Positions 27,202 to 37,976 of a stretch of 64,000 nucleotides of DNA are shown piece after piece (within the stretch, counting starts at the first letter, position 1; each line of letters begins with the position of its first letter). This stretch comes from Vineibacter terrae (GTDB lineage: Bacteria; Pseudomonadota; Alphaproteobacteria; Reyranellales; Reyranellaceae). The position numbers were made by a program, and so were the translations under genes. Below the pieces are notes generated by a model that searched no databases, was not told the origin of the DNA, and saw only the letters and a list, made by a program, of their open reading frames with translations. The stretch covers positions 56,367 to 120,366 of the forward strand of contig NZ_VDUZ01000026.1 in the NCBI RefSeq assembly GCF_008039615.1, read 5' to 3'.

Positions 27202-27921
27202 TCACCCCCGCTTCTCCACGACCGCGAACCAGGGCCGGCCGCGGACCTCGGCGAGCGTGCCGCTGCCGTTGCGGGGATAGATGCTCATCGTGATGGTGTC
27301 GCGGACATTGCCGCCGATCGCCCGCACCTGCGCGCCGTTGACGACCACCACCACGTCGCAATGCGCCGCTTCGCGATCGACCGCGGCACGCAGCGCGGCG
27401 GCGTCGCGCGGGCCGGCCCAGCGCGTGCCGGTGCAGACCAGATCGCCGGGCTTGGGGGCGTAGCGGCGCCAGTCATGGACCACGAAGCGGCGGCCGCCGC
27501 CGCCGCCGAGCTGGGCATCCAGCAGCGACATCAGGTAGCCGGCATGGCGGCCGCTGGGCGGAAAGTCGCGCGACGGCACGCCTGCCTCGTGCACCACCCA
27601 GGCCACGAAGATGCCCGACCACGGCTTGTCGCTGCGGCCGTTCCATTCCGGCCGGCCAACCAGCGCCCAGTAGTCGCCGATGCGCGAGGCCAGCGGCTCG
27701 CGCGTCTCGTTGACGCCGCCGTTGTGGCTGCCCGGCCCGCCATAGACCAGCACCTCGCCGCCGGCCCGGCGCCATTCGTGCCAGGCGACCGCGGCCACCG
27801 GGTCGCTCGGCGGTGATTCCCGCGTGCTGCCGCAGGCGGAGAGCGAGAGCGCCGTCGTGAGCCCCAGCAGGGCCCACCGCAGCGCCGCGGCCAGGCCCGG
27901 CCGTCGTCGTTGCTGTTCCAT
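27202..27921 (-). CDS. DUF2272-domain lipoprotein
   Basis: A 239-residue predicted lipoprotein (lipobox LSAC following an Arg-rich n-region and hydrophobic core). The mature part matches DUF2272: KPWSGIFVAWVVHEAGVPSR with the FPPSGRHAGYL motif, RYAPKPGDLVC and HCDVVVVVNGAQVRAIGGNV. The domain resembles NlpC/P60- or CHAP-type amidases, with Cys in the GDLVC region and His in HCDVV. The catalytic assignment is not established. Start 27921 is chosen over an upstream GTG because it gives a standard lipoprotein signal. Confidence 0.82.
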   Translation of the reverse strand: MEQQRRRPGLAAALRWALLGLTTALSLSACGSTRESPPSDPVAAVAWHEWRRAGGEVLVYGGPGSHNGGVNETREPLASRIGDYWALVGRPEWNGRSDKPWSGIFVAWVVHEAGVPSRDFPPSGRHAGYLMSLLDAQLGGGGGRRFVVHDWRRYAPKPGDLVCTGTRWAGPRDAAALRAAVDREAAHCDVVVVVNGAQVRAIGGNVRDTITMSIYPRNGSGTLAEVRGRPWFAVVEKRG

Positions 27922-28013
27922 CGTCCTCGCGCGATCGGGAAGGGGAACCGATCGAGGGATCACTCTATCATGATTTTCGTCTTATTCACCATAGGTTTAA
28001 AGAGAGGTTTGGA

Positions 28014-28019
28014 TATACT
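28014..28019 (+). promoter_or_regulatory. Possible -10 box in an AT-rich segment before the acyl-CoA ligase gene
   Basis: TATACT lies in an unusually AT-rich stretch (about 27961-28045), with TAGGTT 16 bases upstream as a weak -35. It would give a leader of about 85 bases. Alternative elements in the same leader cannot be excluded. Confidence 0.3.
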
Positions 28020-28109
28020 ACACGAGACTGACCCTTTGACTTGAGCCGCGCGTGGACGCGCGCGATGCGAAACGACATAGTGGCGCCGCAAGGGTGACGG
28101 GAGGACACA

Positions 28110-29837
<1,728 letters not shown>

Positions 29838-29844
29838 GGTATTC

Positions 29845-29971
29845 CCTCCCCCAACGCAGTTGGGGGAGGTGGCCGAAGGCCGGAGGGGGACCCGACGCGG
29901 TCTTAATTGCCAAGACCACGTCGCCTCCCCTCCGCCCCTTCCGGGGCACCTCCCCAGCAAAGCTGGGGAGG
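29845..29971. repeat. Pair of perfect hairpins between convergent genes
   Basis: CCTCCCCCAAC-gca-GTTGGGGGAGG (29845-29869) and CCTCCCCAGC-aaa-GCTGGGGAGG (29949-29971) flank a stretch with GGCCGAAGGCCGGAGGGGGA and its inverse. The whole unit is symmetric and looks like a mobile palindromic repeat (family C). It likely also terminates transcription from both sides. Confidence 0.75.
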
Positions 29972-29978
29972 CGGATTT

Positions 29979-30650
29979 TCAACCCCGCCTTATCTGGTCG
30001 ATGTAGTGCCTTGCGAGCTCGATGCTGCAGCCGCTGGCGCGCTGGACCGTCTTCATGGCCTCGTCGGTATGGCCGCGCGCCAGCAGCGCCGTCACCGCCA
30101 GCCGCAGCCGCGGGTCCTCCAGCGGGCGGCGCGGGTCGGCGCCGCCGCTGCGCTGGCTCTCGGCCAGGGCGTCGACGTACTCCTTGGCCTCCTTCAGCGC
30201 CATGCCGGTGCGCTCGTGCACCAGCTTGATGGCGGCGATGGCCTCGCCGCGCGCCACCAGGGCGGCCGCCTCGGTGCGCACGCTGGCGCTGCTGCCGGCC
30301 TGGGCGCTGGATGCCATCACCATCTGGCGCGCCACCACCATCATCGACGGCGCGTTGGGCAGCGCCTCGACATAGTCCTTGGCCTCCTTCAGGCCCAGGC
30401 CCGTCATCTCGCGCACCATCTTGATGGCCTCGATTTTCTCGCCGCGCGCCGCCATAGCGCGCACCACCGAATCGGCCGCCGCCATGGTCATGCTGGCAGC
30501 CGGCGACGGCTCGGCCGCCGGCGCCGCCGGGCCGCCGGCGCTTGCGATCACCCGGGTGCGCGACCGGCCGCGCAACAGCAACAACAGCAGCAACCCGATC
30601 ACGCCCAGCGTGGCGCCAGCGGTGATCGCGATCAAGACCGTGTTGTCCAT
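29979..30650 (-). CDS. Membrane-anchored protein with three L7/L12 C-domain-like repeats
   Basis: A 223-residue protein starting with one membrane span (TVLIAITAGATLGVIGLLLL) and an Ala/Pro linker. Three repeats follow that resemble the C-terminal domain of ribosomal protein L7/L12: EAIKMVREMTGLGLKEAKDY, AAIKLVHERTGMALKEAKEY and EAMKTVQRASGCSIELARHY. In L12 the GLGLKEAK helix contacts translation factors. Here the repeats would be held at the cytoplasmic face of the membrane. The ATG at 30650 has GGGAG eight bases upstream, and an in-frame GTG lies at 30665. Function unknown. Confidence 0.8.
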   Translation of the reverse strand: MDNTVLIAITAGATLGVIGLLLLLLLRGRSRTRVIASAGGPAAPAAEPSPAASMTMAAADSVVRAMAARGEKIEAIKMVREMTGLGLKEAKDYVEALPNAPSMMVVARQMVMASSAQAGSSASVRTEAAALVARGEAIAAIKLVHERTGMALKEAKEYVDALAESQRSGGADPRRPLEDPRLRLAVTALLARGHTDEAMKTVQRASGCSIELARHYIDQIRRG

Positions 30651-30845
30651 CGATGACGCTCCCACTTCCGGTCGGGGTCATAGCACAGGCGGCCGCGCGG
30701 CGCCCACCGCCGCCGCAGCCCGCCTGCCTGCCTGCCGGTGTGCCGCCCGGTCACATCTGCTCATCCGAGGCCGCATCCGGCTGCGGCTTCCCCTGCCGCG
30801 GCCCGCCCGGTAATCTCAAGGCTACCGGACCGCAAGGACCTTGAC

Positions 30846-32450
30846 GTGGATACACCTCCTTTCAGCTTCGATTTCCCCTACGATTCCCGCCGGCTGCCCA
30901 TCTTCGCCCGCAATGTCGTGGCCACGTCGCAGCACTTGGCGGCGACGGCCGGCCTGCGCATGCTGGCCAAGGGCGGCACCGCCGCCGACGCGGCCATCGC
31001 CACCGCCATCGCGCTGACCGTGGTCGAGCCGACGATGAACGGCATCGGCGGCGATGCCTTCTGCATCCTGTGGGACGGCAGCCGCCTGGTCGGCCTGAAC
31101 GCCTCGGGCCGCGCCCCGGCGCTGATGACCCGCGACCGCTACGCCGGCCTCGACAAGATGCCGGGCGAGGGTTGGGGCGCCGTCAGCGTGCCCGGCTGCG
31201 TGTCGCTGTGGGTCGAGCTGCACCGCAAATACGGCACCCTGCCCTTCGCCGACCTGTTCGAGCCGGCCATCCGCTACGCCCGTGACGGCTTCCGCGTCTC
31301 CTGGATGGTGGCGCAGCAGTGGCAGCGCGCCATCGCGCGCCTGAAGGACCAGCCGGGCTGGGCCGCGGCCTTCATCCCCAAGGGCCGCGCGCCGCTGCCG
31401 GGCGAGCTATGGCGTTTCCCGGCCCAGGCCGAGACCCTGCGCCAGATCGCCGAATCGGGCGGCGAGGCCTTCTATCGCGGCGCCCTGGCCCAGAAGATGG
31501 AACGCTGCGCCGTGGACGGCGGCGGCGCACTGCGGGCCGCCGACCTCGCCGCCCACCAGGCCGACTGGGTCGACCCGATCGGGCTGGCCTATCACGGCAC
31601 CTCGCTGCACGAGATCCCGCCCAATGGCCAGGGCATCGCCGCCTGCATGGCGCTGGGCATCCTGGAGAACTTCGAGCTCAGCGGCTTCGCCCCCGACGGC
31701 CCCGAGGTGGCGCATCTGCGCATCGAGGCGATGAAGCTCGCCTTCGCCGACGTGCACCGCCATGTCGCCGACCCCCGGCACATGGAGGTGACATCGGCGC
31801 AGCTGCTCGACAAGGCCTACCTGAAGTCGCGCGCCCGGCTGATCAATCCGCGCAAGGCCGGACGCTTCGAGCCCGGCACCATTCCCAGGCTCTCGGGCAC
31901 GGTCTATCTCGGCGCCGCCGACGAGGGCGGCATGATGGTGTCGCTGATCCAGTCGAACTACGCCGGCTTCGGCTCGGGCGTGGTGGTGCCGGAGACCGGC
32001 ATTGCCCTGCAGAACCGCGCCGCCGGCTTCTCGCTGCAGCCCGGCCACCCCAACGAGGTGGCGCCGGGCAAGCGGCCCTTCCACACCATCATCCCCGGCT
32101 TCGTCACCAAGGATGGGCGGCCGCTGGCCACCTTCGGCCTGATGGGCGGCGGCATGCAGCCGCAGGGCCACATGCAGGTGCTCTCGCGCATCGTCGATTT
32201 CGGCCAGAACCCGCAGGCCGCCATCGACGCGCCGCGCTGGCGCGTGCATGAGTCGGGCGACCTGTGGCTGGAGCCGCATATGCCGGCCGCCACCGCCGGC
32301 GCGCTGCAGGCGATGGGCCACACCGTGGTGATGACGCAGGCGCCGAGCTTCGAGTTCGGCTCCAGCCAGATCATCTGGCGCTACCCCGACGGCGGCCCCT
32401 ATCTCGGCGCCTCCGAAAGCCGCCGCGACGGCGCCGCCGTAGGCTTCTGA
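30846..32450 (+). CDS. Gamma-glutamyltransferase family protein without signal peptide
   Basis: A 534-residue Ntn-hydrolase homologue. It has the large-subunit start FARNVVATSQHLAATAGLRM, GGTAADAAIATAIALTVVEP, MNGIGGDAFCILWDG and the small-subunit start with the candidate autocatalytic nucleophile T352 in LSGTVYLGAAD. Classical enzymes read TTHxSVVD here, so the motif is diverged. No signal peptide is found, unlike secreted GGTs, so the enzyme is probably cytoplasmic and may be an acylase or cephalosporin-acylase-like hydrolase. The GTG start at 30846 has AAGGA seven bases upstream. Confidence 0.87.
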   Translation: MDTPPFSFDFPYDSRRLPIFARNVVATSQHLAATAGLRMLAKGGTAADAAIATAIALTVVEPTMNGIGGDAFCILWDGSRLVGLNASGRAPALMTRDRYAGLDKMPGEGWGAVSVPGCVSLWVELHRKYGTLPFADLFEPAIRYARDGFRVSWMVAQQWQRAIARLKDQPGWAAAFIPKGRAPLPGELWRFPAQAETLRQIAESGGEAFYRGALAQKMERCAVDGGGALRAADLAAHQADWVDPIGLAYHGTSLHEIPPNGQGIAACMALGILENFELSGFAPDGPEVAHLRIEAMKLAFADVHRHVADPRHMEVTSAQLLDKAYLKSRARLINPRKAGRFEPGTIPRLSGTVYLGAADEGGMMVSLIQSNYAGFGSGVVVPETGIALQNRAAGFSLQPGHPNEVAPGKRPFHTIIPGFVTKDGRPLATFGLMGGGMQPQGHMQVLSRIVDFGQNPQAAIDAPRWRVHESGDLWLEPHMPAATAGALQAMGHTVVMTQAPSFEFGSSQIIWRYPDGGPYLGASESRRDGAAVGF

Positions 32451-32457
32451 ATCTTCC

Positions 32458-32481
32458 GTCTCCCCGCCGCCGCGGGGAGAC
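32458..32481. terminator. 10-bp hairpin after the GGT-family gene
   Basis: GTCTCCCCGC and GCGGGGAGAC pair perfectly around CGCC, seven bases after the stop codon. No T-run follows, so termination efficiency is uncertain. Confidence 0.55.
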
Positions 32482-32494
32482 AGAAGACGACCGC

Positions 32495-32525
32495 TTGACC
32501 TTCCCATGATTGGAAGGTCCATCTA
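32495..32525 (+). promoter_or_regulatory. CueR-type copper-responsive promoter of copA
   Basis: A perfect dyad ACCTTCC-N7-GGAAGGT (32498-32518) sits between TTGACC (-35) and CATCTA (-10) with the long 19-base spacer typical of MerR/CueR-controlled promoters. The -35 overlaps the dyad exactly as in E. coli copA. Copper-bound CueR would untwist this spacer and activate copA-cueR. Confidence 0.85.
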
Positions 32526-32531
32526 GGGGGC

Positions 32532-34949
32532 ATGAACCAGACTCTCACTGCACAAGAGCTGCATGATTTGCGGCTGCCGATCGTGGGCATGACCTGCGCC
32601 TCGTGTGTCAGCCGCGTCGAGCGCGCGCTGGAAGCCGTGCCGGGGGTTGAACGCGCGAGCGTCAACCTGGCGTCGGAGACCGCCACCGTCACGGCGCCGG
32701 CCGCGCTGGCCCCGGCGCGTCTCGCCGCGGCGGTCGAGGCCGCCGGCTACAAGGTCGGGACATCCACCATCGATCTCACGGTCGAGGGCATGACCTGCGC
32801 CTCATGCGTCGGCCGGGTCGAGCGCGCGCTGCAGCAGGTGCCGGGCGTCACTGGTGCGAGCGTGAACCTCGCGACCGAGCGGGCCCGCATCGAGGTCGCC
32901 GGCAGCGCCGACCACACCCTGCCCGCCCTGCTGGCCGCGGTCGAGGCCGCCGGCTACCGCGCCCGGACCCTGGCGCCGGCCGCCGGCGCCGAGGATGCCG
33001 CCAAGGCGCGCACCGACCGCCGCGAGCTGCTGCAGGTGAGCGCCGCGATCCTGCTGTCGCTGCCGCTGGTCGCGCCGATGGTGCTGCAGCCTTTCGGCAT
33101 CCACGCCATGCTGCCGGGCTGGTGGCAGTTTGTGCTGGCGACGCCGGTGCAGTTCATCCTCGGCTGGCGCTTCTACGTCGGCGCCGCCAAGGCGCTGCGC
33201 GCCGGCACCGGCAACATGGATCTGCTGGTGGCGCTGGGCACGTCGGCCGGCTGGGGGCTGAGCACATGGCTGCTGCTGCGCACGCCCGCCGAGGCCATGC
33301 CGCACCTCTACTACGAGGCCTCGGCGGTGGTGATCGCGCTGATCCTGCTGGGCAAGTATTTCGAGGCCCGCGCCAAGCGCCAGACCACGGCCGCGATCCG
33401 TGCCCTGATGGCGCTGCGGCCCGAGACCGCGCGCGTGCGCCGCGACGGCGCCGAGCTGGAGGTGCCGTCAGCCGACGTGCGCGTGGGCGAGCTCGTGGTG
33501 GTGCGCCCGGGCGAGCGCATTGCGGTCGACGGCGTCGTCACCGAGGGCGCCACCCATGCCGACGAGTCGCTGATCACGGGCGAGAGCGTCCCGGTACCCA
33601 AGCATGTCGGCGACGCGGTCACCGGCGGCGCCATCAACGGCGACGGCCTGATCGTGGTGCGCACCACCGCGGTGGGCGCCGAGTCGACGCTCGCACGCAT
33701 CGTGCGCCTGGTCGAGAACGCCCAGGCCGCCAAGGCGCCGATCCAGCGCCTGGTCGACCGCGTCAGCGCCGTGTTCGTGCCGGTGGTGATCGGCATTGCG
33801 CTGCTGACGCTGGCCGGCTGGTGGCTGCATACCGGCGACCTCGAGCATGCCGTGATCACCGCCGTGGCGGTGCTGGTGATCGCCTGCCCCTGCGCGCTGG
33901 GCCTGGCGACGCCGACCGCGATCATGGCCGGCACCGGCGTGGCGGCGCGGCACGGCATCCTCATCAAGGACGCCGAGGCGCTCGAGCGCGCCCATCACAT
34001 CGACGTCGTGGCCTTCGACAAGACCGGCACGCTCACCGAAGGCAAGCCCTCGGTCGTGGCCTTCGAGCCGCACGGCCTGCCGCATGCCGAGGCGCTGCGG
34101 CTGGCCGGCGCCATCCAGGCCGGCAGCGAGCATCCGCTGGCCCGCGCCGTCATCGAGGCCGCGTCGGCCGAAGGCGTGGCGCTGCCGGCGGCGAGCGACG
34201 TCACCGCCCTGCCCGGCCGCGGCGTTGCCGCCACGGTCGAGGGCCGCGCCCTGCGCCTGGGCAGCGCCCGCCTGATGGCCGAGCTGGACGTCGACCTCGC
34301 GCCGCTCGCCGCCCCGGCCGAGCAGCTGCGCGACGAGGGCCGCACGGTGTCGTACCTGGCCGGCAGCGCCGGCTCCCAGTGGCGGCTCCTCGCCCTGATC
34401 GCCTTCGGCGATGCGCTGAAGGCGTCGGCACCGGCCGCCATCCAGCGCCTGCGCGACATGGGCGTGCGCACCGTGATGCTGACCGGCGACAACGCCGGCA
34501 GCGCCAGGGTCGCCGCCCGGCGCCTGGGCATCGACGAGGTCGTGGCCGAGATCCTGCCGCAGGACAAGGCGGCGGTGCTGGCGCGCCTGAAGGAAGGCGG
34601 CAAGGTGGTGGCGATGGTCGGCGATGGCGTCAACGACGCGCCGGCGCTGGCCGCAGCCGATGTCGGCATCGCGATGTCGACCGGCACCGATGTGGCCATG
34701 CACGCCGCCGGCATCACGCTGATGCGCGGCGATCCGGCCCTGGTGGCCGATGCCATCGCGATCTCGCGCCGCAGCCGGGCCAAGATCTGGCAGAACCTGT
34801 TCTGGGCCTTCATCTACAACGTGCTGGGCCTGCCGCTGGCGGCGCTGGGCCTGCTGAGCCCGGTGATCGCCGGCGCCGCCATGGCGCTGTCCAGCGTCAG
34901 CGTCGTCTCCAACGCCCTGCTCCTGCGCCGCTGGCGGCCGGGACGATGA
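32532..34949 (+). CDS. copA: Cu(I)-exporting P1B-type ATPase
   Basis: An 805-residue inner-membrane copper exporter. Two N-terminal heavy-metal-associated domains each carry GMTCASC (Cys pairs near 22/25 and about residue 90). The transmembrane CPC motif is at 452-454 in [12 protein letters not shown], the phosphorylated D496 is in DKTGTLTEG, and the hinge is [20 protein letters not shown]. The CPC plus C-terminal membrane residues place it in the P1B-1 (Cu+) group. It lies directly behind a CueR-type promoter and 47 bases before cueR. Confidence 0.96.
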   Translation: MNQTLTAQELHDLRLPIVGMTCASCVSRVERALEAVPGVERASVNLASETATVTAPAALAPARLAAAVEAAGYKVGTSTIDLTVEGMTCASCVGRVERALQQVPGVTGASVNLATERARIEVAGSADHTLPALLAAVEAAGYRARTLAPAAGAEDAAKARTDRRELLQVSAAILLSLPLVAPMVLQPFGIHAMLPGWWQFVLATPVQFILGWRFYVGAAKALRAGTGNMDLLVALGTSAGWGLSTWLLLRTPAEAMPHLYYEASAVVIALILLGKYFEARAKRQTTAAIRALMALRPETARVRRDGAELEVPSADVRVGELVVVRPGERIAVDGVVTEGATHADESLITGESVPVPKHVGDAVTGGAINGDGLIVVRTTAVGAESTLARIVRLVENAQAAKAPIQRLVDRVSAVFVPVVIGIALLTLAGWWLHTGDLEHAVITAVAVLVIACPCALGLATPTAIMAGTGVAARHGILIKDAEALERAHHIDVVAFDKTGTLTEGKPSVVAFEPHGLPHAEALRLAGAIQAGSEHPLARAVIEAASAEGVALPAASDVTALPGRGVAATVEGRALRLGSARLMAELDVDLAPLAAPAEQLRDEGRTVSYLAGSAGSQWRLLALIAFGDALKASAPAAIQRLRDMGVRTVMLTGDNAGSARVAARRLGIDEVVAEILPQDKAAVLARLKEGGKVVAMVGDGVNDAPALAAADVGIAMSTGTDVAMHAAGITLMRGDPALVADAIAISRRSRAKIWQNLFWAFIYNVLGLPLAALGLLSPVIAGAAMALSSVSVVSNALLLRRWRPGR

Positions 34950-34996
34950 CCATGCTTCCGGTCGGGCCGCAACCTGCAACACGCACGGAGTCCGTC

Positions 34997-35425
34997 ATGA
35001 ACATCGGCGAAGCTGCCCGCGAATCGGGCGTGTCCGCCAAGATGATCCGCTACTACGAGAGCGTCGGCCTGCTGCCGCGCGCGCAGCGCACCGAGTCGGG
35101 CTATCGCGTCTATCGCGACGCCGACGTGCACACGCTGCGCTTCATCCGCCGCGCCCGCGATCTCGGCTTCTCGATGGAGCAGATCACCGCCCTGCTGACG
35201 CTGTGGCGCGATCACGGCCGCGCCAGCGCCGACGTCAAGCAGCTGGCCCGCGCGCATATCACCGAGCTCGAGGCGCGCGCCGCCCAGCTCATGGCCATGA
35301 GCCGCACCCTGCGGCACCTGGCCGACCACTGCCACGGCGACGCGCGGCCGGAATGCCCGATCCTCGATGACCTGGCCGACGGTAATCATGCCGCGCCGGC
35401 CCGGTCCAGAAAGGCCATGAACTGA
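34997..35425 (+). CDS. cueR: Copper-responsive MerR regulator
   Basis: A 142-residue MerR activator: MNIGEAARESGVSAKMIRYY, then ESVGLLPRAQRTESGYRVYR and the dimer helix. The metal loop HCHGDARPECPILDDL supplies the two Cys ligands of CueR that bind Cu(I), Ag(I) or Au(I). The ATG at 34997 has CGGAG upstream. It is in one operon with copA, giving positive feedback through the promoter at 32495. Confidence 0.95.
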   Translation: MNIGEAARESGVSAKMIRYYESVGLLPRAQRTESGYRVYRDADVHTLRFIRRARDLGFSMEQITALLTLWRDHGRASADVKQLARAHITELEARAAQLMAMSRTLRHLADHCHGDARPECPILDDLADGNHAAPARSRKAMN

Positions 35426-35569
35426 CAGCCGGGCGCAGCGCGGCCCGAAGATTCGCTTATCGACATATAAGAATCGGCAATGAATCGCGAAAGCCGTTTG
35501 GCCTTATAGTGCAATGGTGGCCGTTGTGTCGCCGCTCGGGACGACGATGCTCATCGAGGGATCATCACC

Positions 35570-36274
35570 ATGGGCGATCTGAGATTCGGCTGGGGCAACA
35601 ACAGCAAGCTGAACTCCAACGCATCGCAGTATGAGATGCGGATGAGCTGGGAGGTCACCACCGCCAGCGCAGCCTTTCACCGCCTTTTCAATCAGAGCCT
35701 GCTGGGCTTTGTCGGCCGGGTGGTGAAGGTGTTCTCGCCGCCCCAGTCGATCGGGCTGCTGTTCGAGTTCGGCCCCGGGGAGCGGGACCGCTTCGCCCGG
35801 CTTGTCGACAACCGCGCGTTCCCGCCCAAGACGCTGAGCGAGGCCCTGCGCGAGAAGCTCGTGCCGTCCATCATGATCCCGGACAACCCCGGCCCCGGGC
35901 ATCGCGACGCCTGGTGGCGCAAGCTCGCCGCCGGTGCTGCCATCGGCGCCAGCTTCCGCGAGCAGGGAACCGATACCAGCGTGCATATCGCCTTTAACAG
36001 CACACTGTGCGACGTGCATGTCGATCGCAGCGGCTTCGCCGTCACCAAGGACGGCTACCCGCATTGGGACCTGAACAACGTGCTGCGCCACCTGACCCTC
36101 GACCTCGCCGGCGACAAGCTGCCCTGGGTGCTGGGGTCGGTCGCCTACCTGGGCCGCAACAACCGCCCCATCTTCCAGGCCACCCTGCATCCCTGGCTGG
36201 CCGTCGACCTGCCGTCGCGCGACAACGACCGCACCGCCGTGAAGATCGGCCTGATGGTGACCGGGAACTTCTAG
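35570..36274 (+). CDS. Hypothetical protein
   Basis: A 234-residue protein that I do not recognise. It has no signal peptide or membrane span. Trp, Phe and Asn are frequent (MGDLRFGWGNNSKLNSNASQ, HWDLNNVLRHLTLDLAGDKL, then LPWVLGSVAYLGRNNRPIFQ), and the end DRTAVKIGLMVTGNF suggests a beta-barrel-like strand, so a globular beta-rich domain is likely. GAGGGA lies rather far from the ATG. The 144-base upstream gap is AT-richer than average and may carry its promoter. No partner gene is evident. Confidence 0.65.
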   Translation: MGDLRFGWGNNSKLNSNASQYEMRMSWEVTTASAAFHRLFNQSLLGFVGRVVKVFSPPQSIGLLFEFGPGERDRFARLVDNRAFPPKTLSEALREKLVPSIMIPDNPGPGHRDAWWRKLAAGAAIGASFREQGTDTSVHIAFNSTLCDVHVDRSGFAVTKDGYPHWDLNNVLRHLTLDLAGDKLPWVLGSVAYLGRNNRPIFQATLHPWLAVDLPSRDNDRTAVKIGLMVTGNF

Positions 36275-36433
36275 TCCTGGCGGCCGCGGCAGCGCCGGCT
36301 GCGGTTTATCCGCCGTGCCAGCAACCTCTCAGCCTTGCTTCGCCGATCCCGTGGCGTAGGCACGCCGCTCACTTGTCTTTTCGTCCCGTCTCCACTTCAA
36401 TTGGAAGCAGCTCAGGCGACTCCAACCAAGGAT

Positions 36434-37729
36434 ATGGGCGTGCATCAGCTCAAGCCGCTTCGTCACGTCGATGCCGTTTCAGGCTATGGCGCGAAAGACG
36501 TCCTGGTCGTTTTCGGCGAGGTGTTTGCGCGCGGCTACGTCAACGGCCTGATCGAAGAGGCCAGAAAAGCCGGGATGAAAGTCATCCACGGCACGGTGGG
36601 ACGCCGCGATGAGAACGACCAGCTGCGTCCGTTGACGGCGGATGAGCTGGCTACGAAAGACCAGCCCTTGGTGAATGTCCCGCTGGAGTGCGGCTTCGAC
36701 CTGGCACGATCGAGCCAGGGCGTCAGTCCGTGCGATCAGCTCAAAGGCTTGAAGCTGAGCGAGTGGAACAAGGCCACGCTTGATCTTGCGCAAGTGGAAG
36801 AGGCTCGCGCGGTCGGCCGTGACGGTTTTCGGGCGCGTGTGAAGCAGTATCTGGCCGAGCTCGAGAAGCAGATTCCCGCGGGCGCCAACGTTCTGATCGC
36901 CCACACCATGGCCGGCGGCGTTCCGCGCGCGAAAATCATCGCGCCCATCATGAGTCGGGTATTCAAGGGCAGCGATGTCTCCTCGAAGGAATTCTGGAGC
37001 GGTGACGTGGGCCGCTTCTGCGAAATGAGCTTCATGGACGTCACCGCGAACAGTCTTGGCGATCTGATCGAGCTGAGCGCCGGACTACGCGACCGGGTCG
37101 CCAAGCAGGGCGGTCAGGTTTCTTACGTGGCCTACGGCTATCATGGCGCCGAGATCTATGTTTCGGGTGGATATCAATGGCAGAGCTATTCACCTTACCT
37201 GCAGGGTTTCGCAAAGCTTGAGCTCGAAAATATCGCCCGCCGCGCGACCAGCGATGGCATCAGGGTCTGTGTCTTCAATGCGCCGGAGATTTTGACCAAC
37301 TCGAGCTCGATATTCCAAGGTGTTGAAATCGCGCTCTACCCGCTGCTGGGCGCTTTCAGGAAAGAGGCTCCCGATCATGCCGTCACCCGGAAGCTGATGG
37401 CGCAGTGCACCCGTCTGTTGAGACCGGAGCACACTGTTGATGCGTTGATCGAGCTCACCGACGGCTATTTCGGTTCGGACATCATTCAGCGCTGGACGCA
37501 GTTTGATCAATGGCCACAACACAGCGGCCCCGAGCAGATGGAATTGATGCAGGCGACGTCCAGGAGGCTTGTCGACATGCACAAGGACCGCCGCGACCTT
37601 CTCACCGCGACGCTCAGCGAGGTCGTGATCAAAGCCTGCGGCCACGCCATGCTGCGTGAGGCGCTGAACCCGCGCGAACCCACATGGTGGATCGGTCATC
37701 AATTCGTGACGGCGGCAAGCCTTCATTAG
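36434..37729 (+). CDS. Putative FabI/FabMG-like enoyl reductase, uncertain
   Basis: A 431-residue protein of uncertain family. KDVLVVFGEVFARGYVNGLI looks like an SDR-type nucleotide-binding start. SPYLQGFAKLELENIARRA lines up with the E. coli FabI active-site segment (GLAK followed by xxLE) with a Tyr five residues before the Lys. That suggests an enoyl-ACP/CoA reductase-like fold, perhaps of the FabMG type. A further notable segment is LIAHTMAGGVPRAKIIAPIM. The start is uncertain, since the frame is open to 36335. Base composition is clearly less GC-rich than neighbours, a sign of acquisition by transfer. Confidence 0.5.
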   Translation: MGVHQLKPLRHVDAVSGYGAKDVLVVFGEVFARGYVNGLIEEARKAGMKVIHGTVGRRDENDQLRPLTADELATKDQPLVNVPLECGFDLARSSQGVSPCDQLKGLKLSEWNKATLDLAQVEEARAVGRDGFRARVKQYLAELEKQIPAGANVLIAHTMAGGVPRAKIIAPIMSRVFKGSDVSSKEFWSGDVGRFCEMSFMDVTANSLGDLIELSAGLRDRVAKQGGQVSYVAYGYHGAEIYVSGGYQWQSYSPYLQGFAKLELENIARRATSDGIRVCVFNAPEILTNSSSIFQGVEIALYPLLGAFRKEAPDHAVTRKLMAQCTRLLRPEHTVDALIELTDGYFGSDIIQRWTQFDQWPQHSGPEQMELMQATSRRLVDMHKDRRDLLTATLSEVVIKACGHAMLREALNPREPTWWIGHQFVTAASLH

Positions 37730-37749
37730 CCCGGGAGCCGCGCCGGGCT
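37728..37749. terminator. Hairpin at the stop of the reductase-like gene
   Basis: AGCCCGG and CCGGGCT pair across an 8-base loop, starting within the stop codon. No T-tract. The remaining 220 bases up to 37977 hold no recognisable gene. Confidence 0.35.
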
Positions 37750-37976
37750 CACCGCCAGAAGCGCTCCACGCGCAGAAAGCGGCGAGACGAGCAGGGTTCC
37801 AGATCCTGCAACCTCGCGAGCCGCTCATCGGAAAGAAGTGGCAAGACCCTCCTCTTTTGAGGCAGATTCGGCGGCTGGCGGGACCGGCATTGAAGCATCC
37901 CTGGCTGGCCAGTTCGGGTTTCCGTGCAACCTGATGGAGTTCGTTCACCGGCTGTCAGACACAATCAGACGGAAAC

